Of a stretch of DNA of 64,000 bases, positions 34,848-45,337 are shown piece by piece. Source of the DNA: Haliclona indistincta (taxonomy: Eukaryota; Porifera; Demospongiae; Haplosclerida; Chalinidae). The position numbers and the translations under genes were made by a program. The number at the start of each line of letters is the position of its first letter. Positions within the stretch are counted from its first letter, which is position 1. The DNA lies in the NCBI GenBank assembly GCA_964017065.1, contig OZ024785.1:10061086-10125085 (forward strand). Direction: 5' to 3'. The notes under the pieces are model-generated. The model made no database searches, was not told the origin of the DNA, and saw nothing but the letters and a program-made list of their open reading frames with translations.

Positions 34848-36083
34848 TCAATGTCTTTGTCTTCTCTGGATTCTGTTTCGCATCCTTCGCTGTCTTTTTA
34901 GATGCTTGTGCAACTTGTAGCAACCATAGACAGGCAGAACAAATGCACCTCCAATAAGCACCACTGCACAACCTCCAACGAACAACACAGGATAGCCAGT
35001 CAGAGCAATCAGCTTGGTCCCTATATACCCTCCGCGAAGCAGTTTTCGCAATCCTGGCTGATCGGGCTTGTAGTTGTAACTGCAACCAAATATACCAATG
35101 CGCTTGTAGTGATCACCAAGTCCAGGGAAACTATGAAATCGTCCGCCACACTTGTAACAGAACACTTGGTTACACTGATTGCAAGTCATCATGTCACAGC
35201 CAGTAGAACGCTGGATAAATATGTCACATGTGGGACAACGTTGACAGTTTGGAGTGAAGTTTACAGTACGCTTCTTGGTCCAATTCTTGAACTGTTTATC
35301 TCCTTTTCGATAAGAAGAGCAATTTACACCTTCATGCCAGGGTGCATGGCAGCGAAAACACCAACTGAACTCACATTCTTTGCATGTCACTTGCAGGTCA
35401 TCTCGTGTGGGTTTTCGAATGTGTCTAATGTCTCGTTCGGTGATAAGACAACAGTTGGGACATGTTTTCTTGGTTCCATCTTCTTCAAAGTTAAGACGAA
35501 ATCGTTCATACTTATTCAAAAGAGTAGTGTCATCAGAGATGTGTCTAACAATCTCATTCCTCGTCAGCACTTGTGTGCAGGATGGGTTTGGACAGCTAAT
35601 GTGTGGTCGACCCTCATTGATGTTTAGAGTGATCATCTCTCGCATGCAGCCATTGCAGACATCAGTGTCACAGCAGTTTGGATTACCACGTCTTTGAGAT
35701 GGAAAGATGTCGGTGCAAATAGTGCAGGTTGCCGGAGGCGAATTAGATATCGCTACAGCCGGAGATGAACTAGCAGCTGATATGATTGACCTCCTCCTCC
35801 GACGCCTTGCCGGCAAAGACTCTACTCGTCGAGGTTGCCAGAACTGCACAGGTGGAGGGGAAGGGGGCACAGGAATCTTGCTGTGCAGTAGCTCAGGTGT
35901 ACTGTAGTCTGATGAGGGAGAGGGCGAGAAAACGTCAAGGAATTCACCATCTTGCAATTCTATCCCTGGGAGCCCCCAATCTGCTGACCAACGACCAGAA
36001 TCTATTTCGTCGTCATCGACATTTGAGGCATGCTTTGGTTCTTCTTGGTACAGTTCATCAAATAGAAACACGGATACAGCCAT
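34848..36083 (-). CDS. RNF217-like RBR E3 ubiquitin ligase, copy 2
   Basis: Intronless frame of 411 aa, tandem paralog of 33046-34050. The N-terminus is acidic with DSGRWS at 28-33, then comes a Ser/Pro region with a PPSPPP stretch and an Arg cluster (RRRRRR). RING1 is compact (CTICTDIF..NCCDTDVCNGCM), followed by the IBR (CPNCC...CKECEFSWCFRCHAPWHEGVNC), RING2 (CPTCDIFIQRSTGCDMMTCNQCNQVFCYKCGG; putative catalytic Cys in STGC) and a hydrophobic C-terminal segment (GYPVLFVGGCAVVLIGGAFVLPVYG), a layout as in human RNF217 (HAPWHEG, IQR..GC..MTC, IFGC.Y.Y.P..P). Lack of introns in an intron-rich neighbourhood suggests retroposition of an ancestor before tandem duplication. A TATA box is 48-54 bases upstream. 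Confidence 0.92.
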   Translation of the reverse strand: MAVSVFLFDELYQEEPKHASNVDDDEIDSGRWSADWGLPGIELQDGEFLDVFSPSPSSDYSTPELLHSKIPVPPSPPPVQFWQPRRVESLPARRRRRRSIISAASSSPAVAISNSPPATCTICTDIFPSQRRGNPNCCDTDVCNGCMREMITLNINEGRPHISCPNPSCTQVLTRNEIVRHISDDTTLLNKYERFRLNFEEDGTKKTCPNCCLITERDIRHIRKPTRDDLQVTCKECEFSWCFRCHAPWHEGVNCSSYRKGDKQFKNWTKKRTVNFTPNCQRCPTCDIFIQRSTGCDMMTCNQCNQVFCYKCGGRFHSFPGLGDHYKRIGIFGCSYNYKPDQPGLRKLLRGGYIGTKLIALTGYPVLFVGGCAVVLIGGAFVLPVYGCYKLHKHLKRQRRMRNRIQRRQRH

Positions 36084-36130
36084 TTCGAATCAGCTGATCA
36101 GAAATCTGCAGAATCATTACGCACTCCTGA

Positions 36131-36137
36131 TTTTATA
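36131..36137 (-). promoter_or_regulatory. TATA box of RBR copy 2
   Basis: TATAAAA on the minus strand, 48-54 bases before ATG 36083. Confidence 0.55.
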
Positions 36138-36170
36138 GTCGGATTCTATTTTTAGAACTAAAGCGTCAGT

Positions 36171-37014
36171 AGAGCCATAGATACAATATACTCACAGGGA
36201 TTAGCAACGGACAGGAATTTCAACTACATCCGTGTTACGGGTTAAATTTCCAACGTGTTAGAGCACAGCGTGCGAAGAGTAGTGCCCGCCAAATAGCATG
36301 GCTTGACAAATCGCGTGTGTGGGTAGGACTGCTGTACGCGAAGGCAGGAAAATTGTCAGTACAACGAAGGATTCAAAGCACGAGAAAACCAATGTTAAAA
36401 GCAAGATCTTCTTTCAGCACAGTTATTCTCATAGAACGGCCTTTCTTCTCGAGGATAAACTGAAAACAAGATCAGCCAGAGTGTTTCTATTGTCAGAAGA
36501 GGTACAGAAAGACCCGTACCGTAGGGCTAAACACCTTAGTTTGTCTAGTGCGACAGCGCTACACTGTGTGAGATCGAGAATAGAAAATGCGCTATTCTCA
36601 CGAGGACATGTACGAACTAACATGTTATCAGCAAAGAATGGACTGAAGCACAACTAAAAACTAGTAACGGGTACAGAAGCACTTTACAACAGAGTAAACA
36701 AACTGTTTGTTAGCGTTTTACAACGCTCGTCCTGCAACCAACAACCGCTTCGCCGGTTAGCGATCAAAACGAAACAGTACTCAAGTCGCCTTTACTATCA
36801 AAGTGCAGGCAGAACGTACTAGTCAATCACCAGAGCTCGACAACGTGCCGAGCCAGTGACTCTTTTTAGCACGGTCGTCAAGAGCTAGCTTAGCAACGAG
36901 CTCGTTGCAAGGCAACGGTTAATATTTAACCCGTAACGAGGATGTAAATCAGCTCGTAATACAAAATGTATTGGCGTTGCTAATCCCTGTTGGTATACTG
37001 TATCTATGGTAGAG
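36171..37014. mobile_element. TIR DNA element, non-autonomous
   Basis: Left end about 36171-36252 and right end about 36925-37014 are inverted copies: CCATAGATACA, ACAGGGATTAGCAAC and TTACGGGTTAAAT recur in reverse complement, with a small gap in the left copy. The inside has only an unrecognised 112-codon frame (36319-36657) and no transposase motif. Confidence 0.75.
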
Positions 37015-37016
37015 CT

Positions 37017-37195
37017 ACAGTTGTTTGCGAAGATCTTGCATAACGGAAGCGAAAGCGGAAGTGTGACACTGGCCAATCAAATTCACTTTTCGTCACGTGT
37101 ACAGCTTCAGTTAGTCACGCCTACGTGCGTTTGATTGGCTAACGTCATACTTCCGCTCTCGCTTCCGTTATGCAAGATCTTCGCAAACAACTGTA
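37017..37195. mobile_element. Foldback element overlapping the PDCL3 promoter
   Basis: Inverted arms of about 66 bases (37017-37083 and 37130-37195) share TACAGTTGTTTGCGAAGATC, TTGCATAACGGAAGCG and a CCAATCAAA block, around a loop of about 46 bases. A CACGTG E-box (37094-37099) is in the loop and a CCAAT box in each arm. It ends about 105 bases before the PDCL3 ATG. Confidence 0.85.
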
Positions 37196-37299
37196 GCGTC
37201 ATTTCTAAAAATAAACGGTTTTAGTTAACCCTTTGCGAACCGCTTGCGAACAAACCACTACATAGAGCGAGCCAAAGAGAGCGAGATCAAGAATCCAAT

Positions 37300-38839
37300 A
37301 TGCAGGATCCCAACGCCGACACTGAATGGAATGATATTCTACGCGCCAAGGGCATTCTTCCACCTAAAGAAGAACCCACGGTTGACGAAGAAACTGTTGT
37401 TAAGGCATGATTATTTCTCCAGCAGTTCACCAAAATATATACAATTTTTTGATCTGCAGTTATTGGAGGACACTGTACAAGAGCGGCTGAGCCGTGGCGG
37501 CGATACTAGTAAACCGGTAGAAGACATGACTCTGGAGGAACTTGAAGAGATGGAGGATGAGGCAGATGAACAGATACTGCTGGAGTACAGGTGAATTAGT
37601 GGGCGTGGGGTTGTGACGTCACATGATTTTGATCACAGACACAAGAGAATAGCTGAGATGCTTGCCATGAGCAAGAAGGAGGTGTACGGGTCAGTGAGGG
37701 AGATCACTGGTGTTGACTATGTAGATGAGGTCAACAAGGCAGGTGATGGAGTATGGGTGGTGCTTCACCTCTACCAGTCACGGTATCCTCACTTATTGAG
37801 TGTGTGCGTGCGTGCGTGTGTGTGTGTGTGTTTGCGTGCGTGTGTGTGTGTGTGTACAAAGTCCAGCCCACCCATCTGTAAAACGGGTACCTGGTCCAGT
37901 ACTGGGGAGCAAAGCACACTGGCTGTGTCTCATTGTCCGCTAATGGTAGTTGTGGGACATAGGGTGCCCACACCGGCAGTGGAAGGCATAGATGGTACCT
38001 CCTGCGAGTTCCTTGCCCGGGCTCCGGGAGTGCTCATAGCACCGGCACATCGTACCTGCTTAGTGCACAGCTGCCTTGGCTTGTCCAGGAACGCGTGACC
38101 TGTTATAGGCAGTGAGAGGCTTTTTTGCTTTTGTGTGTGTGTGTATTGGTAAATGTTTTGAGTTAGAAAGCACATCTAGTCTGTGTGTCTGAGTGACTGT
38201 GGTCAATGGCTGTTTCACTGTTTACATCGAATGTAAAATATCGAAAGTTGTGGGTTTCACTGTAGACAAAGATAATGTGGAAATGGTTATTATTTCACTA
38301 GTTCAGGTGACCAATCTGTCCTGTGTAACTTGCCGCCTTAACAGTATCTAGTATACCATTGTGCGCCCTGATCAGTCAGCATATTGGCTCTTTAGCTAGA
38401 AAGTTTCCCGCCACCAAGTTCCTCAAGAGTGTCGCCACCAGCTGCATACCCAACTACCCTGACAAGAACGTGCCGACAGTGTTCGTGTACTTTGAGGGAG
38501 ACTTGAAGGGACAGATTGTGGGACCGTTTGAATTTGGTGGAATGAATCTTACTGTCGATGGTGAGAGAATGATACTATTTTGTTTTGGTATAAGCGGACT
38601 AGAAAGTCAGTAATAAATTATTATTCGATTTTTTGTGCAAAATGAAAGAGCAATAGTGTTCATTTGGTAATCACTTTCACTTTCTTTGTGTAGAATTGGA
38701 ATGGAAGTTGTCACAAATTGGAGCTGTCAAGACTGACCTAACCAAAGACCCTAGGAAGAAGCACCATATTCAAGACGTGATGACAATGACTGTTAGAGGT
38801 CATCATCGTGATCCTGACGACTCCGATGATAGTGACTAG
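37300..38839 (+). CDS. PDCL3: Phosducin-like protein 3 (PDCL3/VIAF)
   Basis: Thioredoxin-fold cochaperone of the CCT chaperonin. Five exons: 37300-37398, 37460-37590, 37639-37782, 38352-38560 and 38694-38839; 729 nt, 242 aa (human 239). The N-terminus is the family signature [20 protein letters not shown]. It is followed by [13 protein letters not shown], then the phosducin thioredoxin domain: [59 protein letters not shown] and [11 protein letters not shown]. An acidic Asp/Ser tail closes the protein (DPDDSDDSD). Intron 3 has U12-type splice signals (separate entry). A foldback element covers the upstream region. CCT1, its partner complex, is encoded at the start of the window. Confidence 0.96.
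37783..38351 (+). other. Probable U12-type intron (PDCL3 intron 3)
   Basis: The donor reads GTATCCTCAC (minor-class consensus RTATCCTT) and the 3' end reads GCCTTAACAGTATCTAG, with a CCTTAAC branch-site match about 10 bases from the AG and no pyrimidine tract. Other introns in the window have GTRAGT-like donors. A TG microsatellite lies inside (37799-37856). Confidence 0.75.
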
Positions 38840-39093
38840 CAGTGTATCACTGAATCAAGGGTCGTAGGCGATGATTTTTGTCAATAGCATTCATTCATTT
38901 TCTCTTTTTTTCTAAATATCCTAGTACCAATCTGTCAAGTTTCCATCGCACTATTTTTGCGAGTTAAATTTCACCAACGATTTGTGTATTAAATGTGAAA
39001 GTGGTATTCTCGCTACATAATAGTTCAGCATTGTTACATAATAATTATAATTATAATGTTAGTTGAATTTACCACACATGACTCAAACACACT

Positions 39094-41580
39094 CTATGCT
39101 GGAGTTGCTTCCCTGCTAACAGTTGCTGTTCTCAGTTCTTGTCGAGCTTCTTCGTTGCGCGATAATGTGCAGCTTTTTCCGTTCACTCCATCTGCCCACC
39201 ATTGCTTCTGCCCACTAGCCAATATGAGGTACACAAGAGCCCCAAATATGTATATCTCAGCACTGATCAGGAACACTTCTCTCCATTCTTCTTTGTAAGT
39301 GTTTATATATGCCTCTGAGCCTGGAGCACTGCTTGGCTGTAGAAAATATGTCAAATTTTCAATAATTTACATCTTGCTAAACTAGTACCGTTTGAGCAAT
39401 CATTTTTGCGATCTGTGGTCCTATGATTCCGGGCAAGGTACCAGCTGTATTGGTAATACCCATCAGAACACCGGCAAATCGAGGAGCTATGTCGATGTGA
39501 TTGATTGAGAATCCCGCCAGTGATATTCCACCAAGACCAACACCGATAGTGAGGAAAGTCACGGCAAGAGCTCTCGAGTTGCCGAGATAAGCGCAGAGAA
39601 GAAGGAACAGAGCACTGGAGAAGAGAGCTGTGACAAAGAATGATAGTAATGGACGAGAAAATGTCCTGTAATCGCTGTAGAGCTGATGTATAGATAACAA
39701 GGAGATTACATTCAATACATATCTAGCTACTTAGCATCTGAATGCACAATAAGTACACACTCACATGTGCACGAGAGTAGTTTCCTGACAATCTGAGTAG
39801 AGCAGCATCTTGCCCTCAGAAAATCAGCTAAAAATCCCGAAACCAGCACCACAAAAAACTCGGCAAGAAACGGCAGAGCAGAATAAAGACCGTTCTCAAT
39901 CAGACCCTGGAGAAAGAATTAGTATAAAACCATGAATATCATTTAGAGAGGGTGCTCGTTCCCTCTTCAACTACTCCTGCCCCCTTCTGAATCATACAAT
40001 ACCAGTATTATTCTTCTATACATCCTTTATCCCAAAATTTTTATCAACACATGCTTTGCCTTCTTGAAAATTTCTAGGTTTAGGGTCAGCACAGTAAAGT
40101 TTCTCAAGTGGGAATTGTGTGTTTTATAGATACTAACATCTGATGTTCCAAGATTGAGCACATCCTTGAAGTATGTCGGAAGACAAGTTAGTAGAGTGTA
40201 GAAACCAAAATTGCCGCAGAAGTTTGTTATGATAATAGCCCAGACAGCAGAAGAAGTGAAAATCTGAAACCACGGCGTGGGAACCTGGATCACAAGAGAG
40301 ATGACACTGTCAACGACAGATTCATATATGGAGTGTGTGTTATGGAGCAATACAAACCAGTTCAATTTTTGTGTCCTGAAGGCTGGTCTCGATGTACCTC
40401 CTTTCGGCTGCCGAGATGCGTGGGTGAGAAGCAGGACTGCCAAAACCGAGCAGTAACCAAAATATAAACCAAATGATTCCCAGAGTACCTACATAGAATA
40501 AGTATCACCAAAACCTTTTTAGTGATTCAAATGTTTTTGTGGGCGTGAACAGTGAAAGTGCAGCTGTACATTAAGACAACAAGTTATTGAGCAGTATCAT
40601 AGATCAATTGAGAGTAGTGAATTATCTTTTGACCTAATCTTACCAAATATATAAAAAACAGAGGGCCAGCCTCCAGCAAATCCATACTTGCACAGTAGAG
40701 CTGAGATCGGAAACGATATGATGCTGCCAGCGTATTGACCTACATGTGAATCATACTAATGCACGATGACAAAGTGGCTATTGGTTGAAAGTGGACCTGA
40801 ATAGCTAAATGTGGTTAGTCGACTTCTTTCAGCAGGTGGTGCCCATCTGCCCCAGAGTGCATGAGTAGCAGGAAAAGTCACACCCTAAAATAGAGATCAT
40901 CATATAAATATTGATCCCTTTCAGAGTAAATAAGGAACATCTAAGAAAGTCATGTGTGTGCACGTACTGTACTTAACACACCTCAAACATTCCTTCCAGC
41001 ACTCTCAGAGCAACCAGTGCCCACACACTGGTCTGTGCAGCCAGTGGAGTCAGTAGTGTTAGTACTGCTGTCATCAAGACGCCAATACCAAACACGTACT
41101 TGGCTCCGAACCTTGTAGCCAGCCAGCCACCAGGGACTTGCATTACCACATAGCCGTAGAAGAAGGCCGCAAGTATCCAACCTTTATCACATAGAGAGAT
41201 CAATTAGTATAATTGGTTGCAATTGCTAGCCTTGCTACATGCAGCAGAAACATTACCTTGCTGATTGTCAGACCAATCGTACGCCTGCAAAGTAAAGTGA
41301 ATTGTCACGATCAGCTAGTGAATATTCACTATGTGCTTACAGGATGTGGCTGGATGTCATCGTGAGATTGACTCTTGCTGTCGTTAACCATCACCACGAG
41401 AGCCATGCTTAGGTTGACTCGCAACGCGTACACGTTCACGATTCCCAGGAACGACATCAAGGCCAGCACGTAACGAGCTGGCATCCAAGGGAACCAATCC
41501 GTGCGCCATAGTCTGCTAATAAAGCCTTGTCGTTTTTCACCAGCAGATTTGCTCGAAGAGAGAAGATACTCATCTTCCAT
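39094..41580 (-). CDS. SLC17-family anion transporter (sialin/VGLUT-like)
   Basis: Major-facilitator transporter of organic anions. Ten exons: 41341-41580, 41257-41284, 40982-41181, 40797-40884, 40644-40739, 40358-40488, 40138-40284, about 39785-39906, about 39389-39682 and 39094-39336. SLC17 landmarks are [34 protein letters not shown] (helix 1), [102 protein letters not shown], and [30 protein letters not shown]. The start ATG 41580 precedes an acidic dileucine-like sequence (EDEYLL). The exon 8/9 junction is unresolved: the best donor (GTGAGT, exon end 39770) does not keep frame with the obvious acceptors. Substrate cannot be told from sequence. Confidence 0.9.
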
Positions 41581-42032
41581 CACAAGGACCGCTCAAAGCT
41601 TATAATTAAACCCAATAATGCGAACATTCTAGAGTACAGGCTACACCCACGTGTCATAAGATGCTGCATGCTGCTGTCTAGCTATATAAAAACTCAAAGC
41701 TACGTGATTGCAGCTATAACATCAATCACTAATTTACTGTAGAAGAAACTTAAGGAGTGAAGGCGTCAGGACGTCAGTAGATTGAACATAGCTGCTCTTG
41801 CATGCCAGCATGTAGAACTTGTGGGCGGGGCTAGTTATAAAAATGTCTTTTGATTAGCGAGGGCGTAGTTTAGTTCTATTTGTCGCCGAGGTACTAGGCT
41901 AGTACTAGCTGCTTTAGTTCTCGATGAACTTGTCTGTCAGCACTACTATATACTGTCGTTTTTTGAGTAGGTGAGAAGATTTATGCACTAAAAAAGACAA
42001 CGTTTTCAATCTTTTTTGTTCACTGCAGAGGA
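41581..42032. promoter_or_regulatory. Divergent promoter region SLC17 / glycerate kinase with 5'UTR intron
   Basis: 452 bases between head-to-head start codons. A likely 58-base 5'UTR intron of the kinase runs 41971 (GTGAGA) to 42028 (CTGCAG), ending four bases before the ATG. Confidence 0.5.
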
Positions 42033-44960
42033 ATGTCTACCACTACCAGTCTCCTTGTCCAGAGCTCACGTGACAGCAGCATTGGTAACGACATGCAGCG
42101 CATTCACTCGTCTAGTATAGAGGCGGTGAGACCTGCCTCTCTGGTAGATAAAGTACTACAATATGACAAAGTCTCAGGCACCCTACTCTGTGCTGGCCGT
42201 AGCTATGCACTAAACAGGTTGTGATGTAAAATGCTGCATAGCTAATAATTTATGTATTGCTTCTATCGTGCTCCAATCAGGAATGTGAAGGTGATAGCGT
42301 TTGGTAAAGCAGTCTTAGGAATGACGCTGTCTTTAGCTGGTATCATCAAGGATCACATTGTTGGAGGCGTGGTTAGTGTTCCAGTCGGCTCAATGGATCT
42401 AGCTCACAATTCCAGCCGTCTTTTAGACTTACAACTCAAGTGAGTAATAAAATTAAATACTAATATCATTCAAAACTTTTCACTTTAATTTTTAACCACT
42501 CAACAAAAATGATAAAGGAGTTAAAATGACAATCTAGAGTGAGGGGACCTGGATGGTCTCGTGTGCAGGAGATTGGCCTTCCTCTCCAAACTGTCTAGCC
42601 TTTTTGAAACTAGCCTTTTGTTATTTTCCAACTGCAAGATTTGGAGTCATTTGAAACTGCTTTGACTGCAGTGAGGACTACTGTCCATATAGGTTAAACC
42701 ATGGCTATCGAGGCGGTACATGATGTTACTGAGGATGGTAGTTAATTTTACTGCCCGAAGGTGCGAAGCGCACGAGGGTGGTAAATTAACCCCTGAGATT
42801 ATATCGCATACTGCCAAGGTGCCATGTTTTAACCATTTTGTAGCCCAGGAAGCTCGAGAATGCTGCTCTTATGGTTATTAAATGAAGCGCTCAATGTAGT
42901 AGAGCCTCCATAGAAGTCACCAGAGGCGAATGACAGCGCGTTGCTGAAAGACAACAGTGTAATCTTGCTTGCATTTTCAACGAGGCCATGTTGTTGCTAC
43001 GGTGTTGCTATGTGACATCACTTCCTGGAAACACTGTATTGCCCATGATATAACCAATGAGCAGCACCTTTGATCTTGCAGTTGCCTGGGCCACTATTTT
43101 CTTATATTATTGAGGAAAGCGTCATCAGATTACTGTGTGTACTTATGAAAAGAACCACATTTAGACCTAGTTACAGTAAATTTGGGTATTATTTTTATAA
43201 TGACAGGATATATGAAGGAGCTCCATATAATCTACCTGATGAGAGGTCACTGCAGGCTGCTAGAGAATCATTGCAGTTAGCAAGAGCTGCATCAGATGGT
43301 GACCTGGTCATAACCCTAGTGTCTGGAGGAGGCTCTGCTCTACTGCCATTACCACTAGATGGGATTTCTCTGGAAGACAAGACCAAGGTAGTCTTTTATT
43401 TTTAAGTTGCCTCCTTATATGGAATTATGTGGAACGAACCTCTGTGTTCTATTGTTTTCATAATCTCAGATCAAGTTCTGATAGTATTGTCAATGTGGGC
43501 AATGTGCAATGTATACAGACTCACCAGAGTTGCTTCACTGCACTAATGATTCTCTACAGGCAACTGTACTGTTGGCGAGAGCAGGCGCCTCCATCACAGA
43601 GTTGAATGTCATGAGGCAGTGCTTGTCACAGCTGAAGGGAGGGAAGCTAGCATTGGCCATGTACCCAGCACAGGTACCACCAAGCACAGATATGATGCTT
43701 ATCAGTGTGTGTATGCATGCCTAAGACTTCTGGTGTGATAAAGACATATTTACCGTATCCATATAGCATGACACCGGCCGTAGATCATGTTATTTTCATG
43801 GATGTTAAATTTTGCAATAAAATAGATATTGTGCCAGTATTGTGCATAAGAATTATACAACTACATGTATAGTACAGGTTATACACTCGCACAAAAACTG
43901 CCTTAGAAAGCAGTTTTTTGATTTTCCGAGTGGTGCAATATTCTGTAATCATTGTGAATTAGTGTGCTCCTTGAAATGATAAGTATATATTATACATCAT
44001 CATCTCCAGGTACTGTCGCTGATACTATCTGATGTAGTTGGTGATCCTCTTCATGCTATAGCCAGTGGGCCCACAGTTCCCTCTCAAGTGACTCCAGCAG
44101 CAGTTCAATCCATCCTCTCTGCCTACCAGCCTAAACTATCCGAACCATTTCCTGCATCTGTTACAACTGCTCTTCACAAGTTCATGTCATCTTCAGTTTT
44201 ACAAAATTCTGACGACCTCACTTCTCCTGTCACTGTGAGCTCTGCCTCGTCATTTTCTCATGTTCATAACGTTCTTATCGGCAACAATGCTGTAGCTACC
44301 AGTGCAGCTGCATCTGTTGCACGGGAACTGGGTTATCATGTCATTGTCTGGTCACATGAAGTCGAAGGAGAAGCAAGAGAATTAGGCAAAATCTATGCCA
44401 AACTAGCTACTGTGGTCTTGAACAGCAGGAAGGATCGGGCTGGAGTGGTTAAACAGCAGCTTGAGTCTTTAGCTACAGAAAGTAGGAGTGTTTTTTCAAA
44501 TCAAACAGCAGTGAGAGACTTTGTGCAGCTTACTCAGCAGCTCTCTGCAGATGGTGTCAGTTCAAAGAAGCTCTGTTTGATTAGTGGTGGAGAACCAACT
44601 GTGATGGTCACTGGGAATGGAGTGGGAGGAAGAAATCAAGAGCTAGCACTCAGCTTTGCTTGTAGTGTTCATAAACAAACAAGTAGTGCAGCAAGTACTG
44701 ATACAAATGAGTTTTCTAGAGGCCTCATGTTTGGTAGTTTAGGTACAGATGGTCAGGATGGACCCTGTGACAGTGCTGGCGCTGTTGTTGACTTGGAGAC
44801 ATGTGCAAAAGCTTTAGAACAGCAACTGGACCCAGAGACCAGTTTACTCAATAATGATTCACACACTTTCTTTAGCAAGCTTGGTTGTGGACAGAATTTG
44901 ATCAATACTGGTCTAACAGGGACAAATGTAATGGACATTCATATTATGTTGATACCATAA
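42033..44960 (+). CDS. GLYCTK: Glycerate 2-kinase (GLYCTK, MOFRL family)
   Basis: Phosphorylates D-glycerate to 2-phosphoglycerate in serine/fructose catabolism. Five exons: 42033-42217, 42281-42439, 43207-43387, 43560-43673 and 44010-44960; 1590 nt, 529 aa, close to human (523). The N-terminal half is the DUF4147 glycerate-kinase domain: NVKVIAFGKAVLGM, VPVGSMD, ITLVSGGGSALLPLP, NVMRQCLSQLKGGKLA and SDVVGDPLHAIASGPTV. The C-terminal MOFRL domain shows GEPTVMVTGNGVGGRNQELALSFA and GTDGQDGPCDSAGAVVD. Intron 2 (42440-43206) contains a 46-base imperfect hairpin at 42743-42788. Confidence 0.96.
42743..42788. repeat. Imperfect hairpin with GTGCGAAGCGCAC core
   Basis: TAATTTTACTGCCCGAAG pairs imperfectly with CGAGGGTGGTAAATTA around the perfect GTGCG-AAG-CGCAC stem, in glycerate kinase intron 2. 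Probably a small dispersed element. Confidence 0.6.
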
Positions 44961-45337
44961 CACTTGATGAATATCCGAGGGTGTACGATTTTTGCATAGG
45001 CAAAAAGACCATCCGTGTCCGGAGTCGAGTCCGTGTAGTCATTCGTATCCGGTAGTCGACGGTCAAAAGTGGAGTGATCTTTCTCTCGAGTGATGCATTC
45101 TGACCTCGTGATCGTTCTTTTCGTCGTCAGCAGCATTGTTGATATAATATTATAGTGAGTGGTCGTCCCCAGGGCACAGTCAGTGTGTGACTACTCTTGG
45201 GATTTTCTAATCTTCTCTCCCGGGTCAACCCTGTGAAGTGAGTTAACTTTGTGTTCTTGTGCGCGGCTTGTTGACTCTTTTCTTCGCTCTCTCTTTTATC
45301 ACAGGACCAGGTATATACTAGGTTCTCATTTCTCATC
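44961..45337. other. Spacer glycerate kinase / NPC1
   Basis: Contains a GTCCG/GTATCCG-rich degenerate stretch at about 45010-45065 and the NPC1 promoter. No other gene. Confidence 0.5.

Noticed and set aside
36319..36657. 112-codon frame inside the TIR element as a transposase
   Set aside because: No catalytic Asp/Glu motif or DNA-binding domain recognisable.
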